Below are positions 23,801 through 32,730 of a stretch of 64,000 nt of DNA, one piece after another (positions within the stretch are counted from its first letter, which is position 1; every line of letters starts with the position of its first letter). Source of the stretch: Temnopleurus reevesii (taxonomy: Eukaryota; Echinodermata; Echinoidea; Temnopleuroida; Temnopleuridae); the NCBI GenBank assembly GCA_036244855.1, contig BQKZ01001891.1:12070-76069 (forward strand), read 5' to 3'. The notes under the pieces were generated by a model. It did no database searches. It was not told where the DNA came from and saw only the letters and a program-made list of their open reading frames with translations. The position numbers were made by a program, and so were the translations under genes.

Positions 23801-26800
23801 AAAGTTGCTGACCTTCTTGCAGTATTCTATTAGTATCTTTAGCCTCATCACGCTGTGCATCCTAGATTCCGATAACTTCAATGGTAACTGCCTTTGCAAT
23901 GGGTTGTCTGCACGAAGGAAGGACATCACATGCAAAGGTGACACCTCAAGAACATTGTACTTAGTGGTCTCTTGGTTGAGATGCTTGCATGCAGCCTTGA
24001 GTCGTTTCATCATCCACGTTGGAGACTCCAGTAATGGGAAAGTGACTTCAATCAGTGTCTCCTGCAGCTCTTTGATACGTTCCTTTGTTTGCTTCTGCCT
24101 TGTGAGACCTGCATGTGTTCGTTCACCGATCTGATATTCTAGGGTGTTGAAATATCCTGTGTTTGCTTTATCTGGCGAATCCACAGGCGTTTTCCACACC
24201 AAGAGAAACTCGGTTGTATTGTCATCCTTTCTGTACATGCAAGGAAACAGCTTCATAGTATTTGAAGCGATGATTTCATAGACGGTATCCGTAAGTCCAC
24301 ACCAGTAGGAGTAATTTCCTGTGACACAAGGAAATAACGAATGGAATACCTGGAGAAGTGTCATGGTGCAAGCTTTCTGGTCAATTGTGATGGACCCCAA
24401 CCAAGCATACTTCTGGACGAAATGTTCTTTTATCCACAGCAGCAATTTCGCATAAGCTGGCGCAATCACCTGCTGGGTGATGTGATTGTTCCATTTCGTT
24501 TGTTCATCAGTTTTGCTGCCTTCCCAAAGATGTCTCCTACTCTCATGATCCAACGCAAAGTAGCCGTGAACGTGAACCGGGAGTCCTGTTTTGATTGGAA
24601 GGGGCAAAAAGCAGAAAGCTTTTCCATTCAATTCTGTTTTACCAGGAGTCAGGCAAGCAGCAACACCTCCTACTGGAAGCAACTTATGTCGTTGTATCAA
24701 GTGTTCAATTCCAGTATCTGAACTCCCTAATCGCTGACATATCACCCAATCCTCGCGTCTTTTATTCCCTTTCAATGTCGTCTGGTAAATACATTCAACT
24801 GGTTGGGCTGGCAGGTCGCATCCATCGTGTTTTGAAACCTTGAGCAAGAAACTTGTCTTCTTCTCATGATCCACTTGACTCATTTCTGAACAAACTTTAC
24901 GCGTAGAGCAGATATTTCCTGATGCATTCACTTCAGAGATAGTTATCTGGATGATGTTTTTCAGAAACAACAGGCTCTCAAAAGCAGCCGGCTCAAAGTC
25001 TTTCAGAAGTTTCTTAATCTTCCCTGGTTTCCAAACGTTCCCGCTGAGTTCTGATTCTGCGTCACGCAAAGGAAAGCGGAAAACAGAAAAGTTGTCTTGA
25101 CCATCTGCAAGCTGGTCTTCTAGATAGCAGGGGAAGAAATCAGGGTACGAGGAGCGGATATTGTCATCAATTCTGATCTGACGGCCAGGCTTTCCTGAAG
25201 ATGCACCAGGAACAAACTTGAGGAGAGGGTCAAACATGCACAATTTCTCACCATTTGAGATGAAACTAGGGCAATCTGTCAACTGATAGACTGCATTGAA
25301 ACCCACTCCATAACGTCCTATTTTTCCTAGCTGGTCTCCTTTACTGCCTTCTCCAAGATTCTGTATGCCTCGGATGTCTTCATCTGAGAATGATTGGTTG
25401 TTGAAAACACAAAGAGCAGGACCTTGGAGAGATTTCATTGTATCTCCTAGAATCTTCTTCTGACCATGCGACCGAGGATCATACACAAAGTGGATTTCAG
25501 TTGCTCCAGCATCGTCTGCATTCTGCAGAAGTTCTTTGAGGATGGTTTCGTCAGATGGGTATGACTCGAGGATCCGTTTGATGCGGGTTGTGAGCTTTTC
25601 ATGCTGGCCAAATTCTTCGCCTGGGAAGTCCATGTCGATTGACTGGAGCATCTGTTGCCGAATGCCCTTCACTTTCAGCTTCTTGGCAACTTTGAGACTA
25701 ATCCTCTGGTGACACTTGTGGAGCTTGATTTCATTGGATGTAAGCCAGTCAATATCACAATAGCATAGCTCAGATACAGGCCTCATACAACATTGTTCAT
25801 CTGGAAGATAGGTTTCTTCAGGTAGGTTCTCATCATCGATGAAGTCTGCAAGTCGTCCCGCTGCAAGGACTGCAGTTTCTAGGTCGGTGTTGCTCAAAGG
25901 TTTCCTGTCGCTCTCTCTGTGAATGGACTGCAGAACGCCTTGGTAGTCTTCAGCATCAAAAACTTCCTTCAAAGATGCATGCTTCATGAGATGGGAAAAC
26001 TTCTTGAGGAAAGGCGAAGCTGCAAATAGATAGGGTTGAAGATCAGGGCCTATTTGAGCAAGCATAGTCCTGGGTATGAACTTACAGTTTGCAAGAAAGA
26101 ATGGTTGGTTCTGCAACTCATCGGTAATGATCGTTGGACAAGTTCTTTCACAGACATTGTCTACAAATTGGTAAATTTCCTTGCATGTAGTTTCTAAATG
26201 AGAGCTGGACATGGATTCATTCGAAGATTCCAAATGCTCTCGCACGTTTGAGAACTGCTCCAAGACGTCATCAATAGGAGGATCTTTGGAATCCAGACCA
26301 AGAAATTGCTCTACATCCGATGGGAGCTTCCACTCTCTTGATTTGTCCACAACATTTGAAGTGCTGCTGACTAGATACTTTCTTGAATGTGCAAACATTT
26401 TACTGGCTGATGAGTATGCCGAAGAGGATTCGGTTTCTATCCAAGGTAGGTATGCGTCCCTGTGGTTTACTTGAAGGATAGGCAAAAATGCTACTTGCTT
26501 AAGCCTTTCTTTCAGATAAGTGTTGCCATTCCATTCATACATCCTCAGTCTCGCTGACAGGTACTTCAGTGCTGCAAAGCATCTTTTCTGTGCTATTTCC
26601 GGATAGATTGAATGGAGAGCTGGAATGGTGTGGCATCGATCTACAAAGACATCCTCAAGCATACTGTCCTTTATCATTCCAAGGTCACAGAGGGCGTCAA
26701 GCAAGACGGAAGATCTGAATTCTCTTTTGGGGAACACTTCATCAAACTCAGAGTACAAGGGTGCAGCTTCACCACTTGGATGGACAAGATCACAAGGTTT

Positions 26801-29800
26801 CTTCAATACATCTCCTCCAGAGATTGGTATGCATTCAACATCTTTCAGCTTCCCTCGGAGATTATGTCCGCTTGAATGGAGAGCAAACATCACAAGCCGA
26901 TTTCTCACCTCTGCTGGTATACAACTGATCTGTGGAATAAAGACGTCATCGAAGAACCGGTTGAAATCATATGTTCTTTCAAGGACCTCACATTTTACAC
27001 CTACTCTCTCAAAGGCTCTCCATGTTTTCTCACTCAAAGAAAAAACTTCTGATGTGAGATGAGTCTGGAGCACATATGTCACAGCATCCCTGATGGTCTC
27101 CTCTTCTTGAACTTCTTCACCGAGGAACACCACATCTGAGAATTTGTGAAGGTTCCCTTCTTTCCAGAAGACGGGTGGTTTGCAGCCATCTATTCCGCAT
27201 ACCATTGCCTTGTAGAAGGAATCAAACAGGGCCGAGCAGTCAGAATTCTTTGCTACTTCATTAACATCAGGCCACAGACTTTCGGGGTTGACCTCAGTCC
27301 TGTACTTCTCGACTACCTGCTGAAGAAACTCTTTGTCTGCCATGAGTGAGATATATGCTCTGCAAATCACATCGGCGAGGAGTATGTGGTTCCATTTCTC
27401 AGATATCAATCTAGAGTTGGGATCTGGGACACATAGACTTCGTCTATCCTCTTTCACTACAAAAGACCCATTGATATGTACAGGAAGGTTGCTAAGAATT
27501 GCAAGAGGAAGAAAGCAGAACATCTGGTTCTTTCTAGGAGATATCTGCGAGGAAAAGAAAGGAAATGCTATTGAGCCTTCTGAAGATAGACCACACTCTT
27601 TTCCTTCAGAACTTTGTGCAAGTGCTGCTGCACGTTTCGAAGTATTGCATGTTACCTTTACAGTCGTTAAATGTCCGTTAACAGACTCGTTTGGCAGAGA
27701 CAACACTTTCTTTCCCAGTGGAGTCATTTCATATTGGGCAGACTCAGTAGACATGCCAATACCTTCATCTATCTTCATGGTTGAATCAACAGTTTTCACT
27801 ACACTGAATAGCTCCTCAGCATATACAGCATAGATGGAATGTTCTGGAAGGTAGAATACAGAAAACTTTGCTATATGTTTGGTAAACATCAAAAGGTAAG
27901 GAGATGATTCCCAAATATGATCCATCAAGTTGATCAATTTCTTCCCATAGTAGCTTTCCTTGCATATATCACTCTTCTGTGCAGCTTCCTTTGAACGAAG
28001 AGGAAGCCTGAAGACAGTACCAGAGTAATGAAATGACTCAGTTAAGCTGGTAAAGTCAAGTCCAAACACTCCATCGTATGGCTGGAACTGGTCTGGGAAT
28101 CTCCTGAGCTGTTTGGTGCTGTTCAGCTTGAGACGAACACCTGGCTGACTCTTGTTGCGGAGAACATTCCCAAGGTGTGTGGTATGAGGATCAAAGATCT
28201 GCATGTAATCCCGACTGACAAAACTAGGAACATCTGTGATGTGGTACACCGAGTTAAAGCCAGTTCCGAACTTTCCAATCTTCTTGGTGTCCTTTTCTTT
28301 AGTGCGACCACCAAGACGAAGAATGTTAACAAAGTCCTCGTCAATGAAAACAGCATCATTGTAGACCCACAGAGCTGGACCTTGACAGGACTTCATCCCT
28401 GGACTGAACAGTTTCTCACTTGCACTCTCATTTTGTCTCAAATCGATGAGAAATCGAACTTCATGAGCTCCAGCGTCTTCTGCATTCTGTATCATTTCGT
28501 GGGCGATAGAGGTGTCCCGATAGTTATTCTTTAGGATATTCCACAGACGCATAGTCAGTGGCTCATTTTGACCAGCTTGATTGAATCCATCAAGATCTTC
28601 AGAATCAAGGAGAAGCTGACTGACAGGTCGCACATGAAGGAATGTTGCAAGTTGTACTGAGATATCAGAATGAATCAACGTGAAATTTTCTCCATCCCCA
28701 ATATCTTCAACATCAGAGCCTTGTCTCAACCACTCTCTGTCTAGGTATGCAGTCTGATCGACTGGAATTAAATGACACTCATCCGTGTTTGATGGCACAA
28801 GCAAATTGTTTCGTGCTTCTTGAGATATATCACCAGATTCATGCAGATGATGAAGAATCTGAAGGACAAGTTGACGCTGTCCAAGAAGGAAGGACTTGTT
28901 TGTTACCTGAGATTCGCACCTGTTCTTGATCTCATGTAGTATACTGGTGAGAACATCTGCATTCGTTTCCAAGTTCTTTGCTACCCCTAGCGCTTCGAAC
29001 AGGTCCCCATATGTAGATGTCTCTGGGGGGATACAAGCCATGTAAGGAGCCAGAGCAAAGGGAAGTTTACCAATACACATTTTGCTTGGTTCCGAAAAGC
29101 CTCTTCCATTCCAGATGCAAACTCTTACCCGATTCAAGATTATGTTTGAGACATTTGAATTTGAGTGCATTTCATTGCTCATGAAAGAGTAGATTGCTTT
29201 AACCATCTGTATTATTTCCCATGCATCCTCATCCAACCTGTCACTGGTGAAGTTTACACATTGTTCTAACTGGGCAATGATATCTGTGAGGACTGGTGCA
29301 TGATGTGTTACTTCAAGATAGTTGAGCGCATTTGAGATTGCTTCATCCTGTTGCGAAACAAAACACCTTGATGCTCCAGCAATCAACATATCTTGCTTGT
29401 TTTCCAGTATTACATCTCGAGGAGTTGAGAGACGGGCAGACGAATTTGCTTGCCATTCTACACCCTTTGGGTAATACTCCGGTGGTGATTGTCTACATGG
29501 AATGCATCGTTTGTTCCTCATGATGTCCGTAAGAGTTTGGCCATGATGAATATGTTGAAAGTGTCCTGGGTTCTTACCTAGGAGACCAAGAAGTGACTTG
29601 GCCTTCTCCATGTTCTGTGATTCTTCTATCTGATCTATGCATGAAACCATCTCATCTGAACTTATCCCATTCTGTCCACGCATACCAAGCTGCTTGAACG
29701 CTGGTAGCAAATCGGTCGAGTCGAAAGGCGCAGCTGGAAACACTCCGTGTGAATCAAACAGCTCAATCAGAATCGGGTCATCTGTATGCATCAAGGCGCT

Positions 29801-31051
29801 GGGTCTCTCAAGTTCAGATTTCCCCAAGACTGGGATACATCTCACCTCTTTGAGTTTCTGTTGTAGATTTTCCTCTGTTGAAGCAAGGGCAAACAGCACT
29901 AGACGATCTCTTACTTCCTGTGGTAGCCGGTCCAAATGAGGCAGAAGTACTTCATCGAACAGCCTGTCCAGATTATATGTTCTTGTCAGTACTGTCGCAA
30001 TAACCCCTGCACTCTCAAATGCTCTCCACGTCTTCATGGACAGCTGTATTACCTCAAATGAGGCACCACGGTCATTCTTCACGTGAGCTGTCAATGCCTG
30101 AATACAGATCTCCAAGATTTCACTGCACTTCTGCATGTCCTGGCCAACAAATATAACATTGTCGAACTGTTGGGGTTTGTCATCTTTCCAGAAGATTGCA
30201 GGCTTCTTATCATCAAAGCCACAAACTATGGCCTCATAGAAGGAATCAAACAACTTTGAACATTCTGAACTCTCTGGTACCTCATCAACATCAGGCCAGA
30301 ATGCCTCCGGTGACATACCACATCCATTTGTGTTTCGAATCTCTTTGACAAAGTCAATGTTTGACAGGAGAGATAAGTAGGCTCGGCAAATCACGTCAGA
30401 GAGTAGTATGTGATTCCACCTTTCAGAAATGGACGATCCATGAGGCGTTGGTGACCATAAGCTTCTTCGATCTTCTTTCACAGCAAAGCATCCATTGATG
30501 TGGACTGGCAAGTTACTGCAGAGAGACAAAGACAGACCACAGTAGATCTCCTTCTTCAGCGTTGGCAAGTTCTTTACTCTCAGGGGGATCGCTACTGAGC
30601 CTGCAGGAAACAGCCCGTGCAATTTCCCTTGCTCAGAGAGGGCAAGGGCTGCTGCTTCTTGGGAAGTCTCACACACTGCTTTCAATGTCTTGAATGTCCC
30701 TACCGTCTCTTGAGGTCCAAATTCTTGATTTAAAGCCAGTACATCAGCTCCCTTCAAAGTCAATGTTTGCTTGAATGATTCAGACAAATAGACAGTGTCA
30801 TTTTGGGTAATCGGTGGATGACTGTCTTTCTCTATGGTGAACAACTCTTCAGCCGAGGAGGGGTGGATGGAATTCTCAGAAAGGTAGAAGAGGGCAACCT
30901 TCTTGACCTTTTCAGTGAACACCAGCAGGTTTTGAGACGCTTCCCACATTTGCCTCATCAAGTTCATGAGCTTCTCCCCATCGTAGCTTTCCTTGCATAT
31001 ATCGCTCTTCTGTGCAGATTCCTTTGAACGAAGAGGAAGCCTGAAGACTGT
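19715..31051 (-). CDS. SACS-like: Sacsin-like protein, copy 1: giant 3' exon, 5' end cut by gap
   Basis: An uninterrupted frame of 3778 codons reads from the N at 31052 to TAA at 19715. It begins mid-domain with TVFRLPLRSKESAQKSD. Domains in order: the back part of an HSP90-like ATPase repeat (SIRPT, about 1-830); a full repeat with MIQNAEDAG near 855 and [19 protein letters not shown]; a third with LLQNADDAG near 1845 and GRYGVGFNAVYQLTDCPSF; a long region; a DnaJ domain with LKWHPDKHP near 3535; and a C-terminal HEPN domain (about 3640-3778). This is the order of vertebrate sacsin, a very large co-chaperone linked to mitochondrial and cytoskeletal quality control, whose gene also has one giant exon. 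The HPD triad and both ATP-binding N-boxes are intact. Upstream exons are not visible; they should lie in the gap at 31052. The apparent Met start at 31081 lies in repeat DNA across the N and is not real. Confidence 0.93.
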   Translation of the reverse strand, partial: TVFRLPLRSKESAQKSDICKESYDGEKLMNLMRQMWEASQNLLVFTEKVKKVALFYLSENSIHPSSAEELFTIEKDSHPPITQNDTVYLSESFKQTLTLKGADVLALNQEFGPQETVGTFKTLKAVCETSQEAAALALSEQGKLHGLFPAGSVAIPLRVKNLPTLKKEIYCGLSLSLCSNLPVHINGCFAVKEDRRSLWSPTPHGSSISERWNHILLSDVICRAYLSLLSNIDFVKEIRNTNGCGMSPEAFWPDVDEVPESSECSKLFDSFYEAIVCGFDDKKPAIFWKDDKPQQFDNVIFVGQDMQKCSEILEICIQALTAHVKNDRGASFEVIQLSMKTWRAFESAGVIATVLTRTYNLDRLFDEVLLPHLDRLPQEVRDRLVLFALASTEENLQQKLKEVRCIPVLGKSELERPSALMHTDDPILIELFDSHGVFPAAPFDSTDLLPAFKQLGMRGQNGISSDEMVSCIDQIEESQNMEKAKSLLGLLGKNPGHFQHIHHGQTLTDIMRNKRCIPCRQSPPEYYPKGVEWQANSSARLSTPRDVILENKQDMLIAGASRCFVSQQDEAISNALNYLEVTHHAPVLTDIIAQLEQCVNFTSDRLDEDAWEIIQMVKAIYSFMSNEMHSNSNVSNIILNRVRVCIWNGRGFSEPSKMCIGKLPFALAPYMACIPPETSTYGDLFEALGVAKNLETNADVLTSILHEIKNRCESQVTNKSFLLGQRQLVLQILHHLHESGDISQEARNNLLVPSNTDECHLIPVDQTAYLDREWLRQGSDVEDIGDGENFTLIHSDISVQLATFLHVRPVSQLLLDSEDLDGFNQAGQNEPLTMRLWNILKNNYRDTSIAHEMIQNAEDAGAHEVRFLIDLRQNESASEKLFSPGMKSCQGPALWVYNDAVFIDEDFVNILRLGGRTKEKDTKKIGKFGTGFNSVYHITDVPSFVSRDYMQIFDPHTTHLGNVLRNKSQPGVRLKLNSTKQLRRFPDQFQPYDGVFGLDFTSLTESFHYSGTVFRLPLRSKEAAQKSDICKESYYGKKLINLMDHIWESSPYLLMFTKHIAKFSVFYLPEHSIYAVYAEELFSVVKTVDSTMKIDEGIGMSTESAQYEMTPLGKKVLSLPNESVNGHLTTVKVTCNTSKRAAALAQSSEGKECGLSSEGSIAFPFFSSQISPRKNQMFCFLPLAILSNLPVHINGSFVVKEDRRSLCVPDPNSRLISEKWNHILLADVICRAYISLMADKEFLQQVVEKYRTEVNPESLWPDVNEVAKNSDCSALFDSFYKAMVCGIDGCKPPVFWKEGNLHKFSDVVFLGEEVQEEETIRDAVTYVLQTHLTSEVFSLSEKTWRAFERVGVKCEVLERTYDFNRFFDDVFIPQISCIPAEVRNRLVMFALHSSGHNLRGKLKDVECIPISGGDVLKKPCDLVHPSGEAAPLYSEFDEVFPKREFRSSVLLDALCDLGMIKDSMLEDVFVDRCHTIPALHSIYPEIAQKRCFAALKYLSARLRMYEWNGNTYLKERLKQVAFLPILQVNHRDAYLPWIETESSSAYSSASKMFAHSRKYLVSSTSNVVDKSREWKLPSDVEQFLGLDSKDPPIDDVLEQFSNVREHLESSNESMSSSHLETTCKEIYQFVDNVCERTCPTIITDELQNQPFFLANCKFIPRTMLAQIGPDLQPYLFAASPFLKKFSHLMKHASLKEVFDAEDYQGVLQSIHRESDRKPLSNTDLETAVLAAGRLADFIDDENLPEETYLPDEQCCMRPVSELCYCDIDWLTSNEIKLHKCHQRISLKVAKKLKVKGIRQQMLQSIDMDFPGEEFGQHEKLTTRIKRILESYPSDETILKELLQNADDAGATEIHFVYDPRSHGQKKILGDTMKSLQGPALCVFNNQSFSDEDIRGIQNLGEGSKGDQLGKIGRYGVGFNAVYQLTDCPSFISNGEKLCMFDPLLKFVPGASSGKPGRQIRIDDNIRSSYPDFFPCYLEDQLADGQDNFSVFRFPLRDAESELSGNVWKPGKIKKLLKDFEPAAFESLLFLKNIIQITISEVNASGNICSTRKVCSEMSQVDHEKKTSFLLKVSKHDGCDLPAQPVECIYQTTLKGNKRREDWVICQRLGSSDTGIEHLIQRHKLLPVGGVAACLTPGKTELNGKAFCFLPLPIKTGLPVHVHGYFALDHESRRHLWEGSKTDEQTKWNNHITQQVIAPAYAKLLLWIKEHFVQKYAWLGSITIDQKACTMTLLQVFHSLFPCVTGNYSYWCGLTDTVYEIIASNTMKLFPCMYRKDDNTTEFLLVWKTPVDSPDKANTGYFNTLEYQIGERTHAGLTRQKQTKERIKELQETLIEVTFPLLESPTWMMKRLKAACKHLNQETTKYNVLEVSPLHVMSFLRADNPLQRQLPLKLSESRMHSVMRLKILIEYCKKVSNFSGNLHGLPLSVTQDGHLRMFTRDQPVFTSQFCDLFLSQSHQFLHADFLQTFRLQEKADVFRELDVFAVNVLLRNCTPFLECRSSTIMSLPNTLQPDWFARLWDLLASFCTRRTIRDVACQIKGELAHWAILPVKEISPRHPRTRSSDQPMFHVAPISLSSTVICKPTEAQTGNWLLYPALESLNVYQVENARLEDGEQQLIQHLVTHKDSGMGVLDVLMYWLNKDLKRFQNLQPDQRVDLLRYFSQHCYINYNPADLERIRYLPCFQSIDGDFVSIENKTKVLVLPSKIPKKEQDRWMQTNMVFLQFSSVLKDLYNKLRLADTTEMEVYRLYILPVFHTLSEESRLDHLYRVKMLLQMSEQRQDAIRKLGLHQLSFITDVNGELKRAADFCDPEKRIFSAFLNMDQLIPDRVKTFLGLEFLREIGMKVEVTKDLFLKFAQQVHQSHSDIAIMTEKSEILLTELKQNCKLHMDRSFMLQVSEIKFLVSDKINSKLESIHPNFVRAGTSVSYSRSIPSKHKHLIWSSSIVLPDYANIGKCQGCGMDLNSAVSMKQKPDLVQVIQHTQNVCNHIHQRNVKKIAGAGKLCSVLQDIFTFLSSKCAGQQCSGKELCDDCIVIQKELRNIPIIFLELEDEHCMVKAEQITRSIEGNLEPLLYQLEDKFVPFFKLFQTLGATRKPSPHQYANVLEGIYNIGPGVWKDPNVVKKVKIATCGFYGELQKTDAELAISEVSSRKSLFLPSSCNTLERSDQLLMNDVDHYTHRLHRSPTPLLMVFEGQGQIMQDAVAKLPEHLAPKAVSKVVIEKLGQSGSDSQVCVIGGDESCEFEKRLQIVKSNEFVQAVCSIMEHDQCDVSNEANGDFKDRLKRLKISCRQKLDSVLAIDGRDIEGSEKEVLSFVSNNELFVQHSEVEDSMETLLSIAIHINQVLGNVLKDTNSLAVVLSQKSPATVKKALGRFNIGIKGIEETVSFTLPDPGSTIPEAVYHLIEQDPWVSYHEGDYIAYAQSDDDGDYYVYAVVVQRLVTDSLKSVYKIDIGGASPIKASVLDMHKINIPKATSGMQLVPYEGTDSDEGESSGSSRQGSSLPTDLEEARTQITDELNEIWKLPNDERRKALKRLMLKWHPDKHPEGPKEFFDEAFKHLQSEVQRLEKGGSRPSSGFEDLFRTANQRAKEDRDRYTRYGGFTFGSGSSFMGGGGGFSSGSWHSGRFHNFHTFFTHASSAPDIRNARRWLRQGQEDLRAAHHDLNPGDEPSLEWVAYKCHQSVEKALKAVQLATKGQYNPTHDICSLAYAVKDKFHNSAELVDTVSNLSCFVQDQRARYPDRCASSEIPHDAFKDQAKAGKMIELANIVIQAVQTFVNSK

Positions 31052-31052
31052 N
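31052..31052. other. Single-N assembly junction
   Basis: The base is N. Sacsin coding sequence on the left stops in mid-domain and minisatellite DNA starts on the right. The right side equals the sequence from 18042 on. This is best read as a gap of unknown length written as one base. Confidence 0.9.
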
Positions 31053-32290
31053 TTGCTATTCCAAACACATGTCAAGAACAATCTATGTAGAGTACAACTT
31101 CAGATTAATGTCGGCAACATTCATGTACATTTATGTCCTAAATAAATCAAGTTTTCAAACTCACGCATGTATCTATATCCAACCTACGTAGAGTAAAACT
31201 TCACATTGAACAAGCATGTCCTTAATAAAATCGAATTTGCAGTCCAAAACATATATCAAGAATAAGCTATGTAGAGTAGAACTTCAGATTAATGTTAACA
31301 TGATACTTATATGTCCTAAAAAATCGAGTTTACAATCTCAAGCATTATCTATATACAACCTATGTAGAATAAAACTTCATATTAAACAATCCACCTAAAA
31401 TGATAATTAAAAGGAGATTTCGTTCCCAAAGAAATAGCCAGAACAACCGAAGCACAATAAAACTTAAGAGTAATATCAATAAGCTTCCTGTGTGCCCTGA
31501 ATTTATCTAGTATAGATTGTCGAGAAACATAGAATAAAACTTCACATTAAACATACATGTCCTAAATAATTTGAGTTTGCCGTCCTAAACATATGGTAAA
31601 GAACAAACTTGTAAATTCTCAATAAATCGCGTTTTGAGTCTCAAACATATATCCACAAAAGCATATGCACAATAAAACTTCAGATTAATACTGATGAAAT
31701 TCGTGTGTATCCTGAATACATGGAGTTTGCAATCTACGTTATACCTTTGTAAAATAAAACTTCAAAATGTAATGTCTTTAATAACTGGAGTTTGCAGTCC
31801 AAGAGATATATATATATAGAACACCCTATGCAAAGTAGAACTTTAAATTAATATAAATTTTTATACATGTACATGTCCTAAATAAATTGACTCTTGAGTC
31901 TCAAACATGATACGAACAGAAGCATAAATACAGTAAATCTCAAGATTAATATCAATAAGATACACGTGTGTCCTGAATATATCGATTTTGCATTGTCAAG
32001 GATATATTTGACAAAGAATAAAACTTCACTCTAAACATACATGTTCTAAAACAATTGGAGTTTGCCGTCCCAAACATATGTCAAGAACAATCTATGTGGA
32101 GTACAATTTCACATTAATATTAAAAATATACTCGTAAGTTATACATAAATCGAGTATCGAGTGTCAAAAATTTACCAACAAAATCTTATGCACAATAACA
32201 CTTCAGATTAATATCAATAAGATAGATGTATGTCCTAAATAAATTGCATTTTCAATCTCGAGCATAATCGGCATACAACCAATGAAAAAT
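31053..32290. repeat. AT-rich minisatellite, second copy
   Basis: Near-identical to 18042-19270, with a few substitutions and small indels (for example one extra 'ta' in an atatata run near 31810). It is cut at its far end by the N. Confidence 0.9.
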
Positions 32291-32650
32291 AAGTATTAGA
32301 AGTGCAAGATGGTTTCATTGATGTGTTTGACAAGCTCGTTATATAAAAACATGCAATACTTTTAGTTTACCCTTCGAGGAACTTATGTCAATGTCTAAAA
32401 TTTACTTACACAAAAGAGATAATCATTAATTGGGGAGAATAAAATGACAAATTTACAAATTTCCTGCTAGATTATGATTCAAGTCCTGTCAGAAACCAAA
32501 CGCTACAAAATTTACCTACACGTAGTATATATTTCTATGTGATCATCATCAGAAAAACTGTACATGTATTTACATTTATTTTTTCTTAAAAGAACTACAG
32601 CTCGTTCTCTCATGGATAGGAACAGCCTGCAAATGAAGACCTCTTTAGTC

Positions 32651-32656
32651 TTTATT
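32651..32656 (-). promoter_or_regulatory. Polyadenylation signal AATAAA of sacsin-like copy 2
   Basis: A minus-strand AATAAA in the same context as that of copy 1, about 75 bases past the original stop at 32731-32733. Confidence 0.6.
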
Positions 32657-32730
32657 TCAAAGACTTGTAATTTGAAATCAGGTTAAATCATATTGGTCCT
32701 GAAACACGTTGCCTATAGAGTACCCATTTC

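Noticed and set aside
27333..27833. 166-codon plus-strand open frame (and many others between 19900 and 47000)
   Set aside because: They are antisense shadows of the sacsin-like exons and show no independent family resemblance.
31052..31081. Met start and ten N-terminal residues of the 3.8-kb-codon open frame
   Set aside because: They are translated from minisatellite DNA across the N; the sacsin-like sequence truly begins (cut) at 31051.
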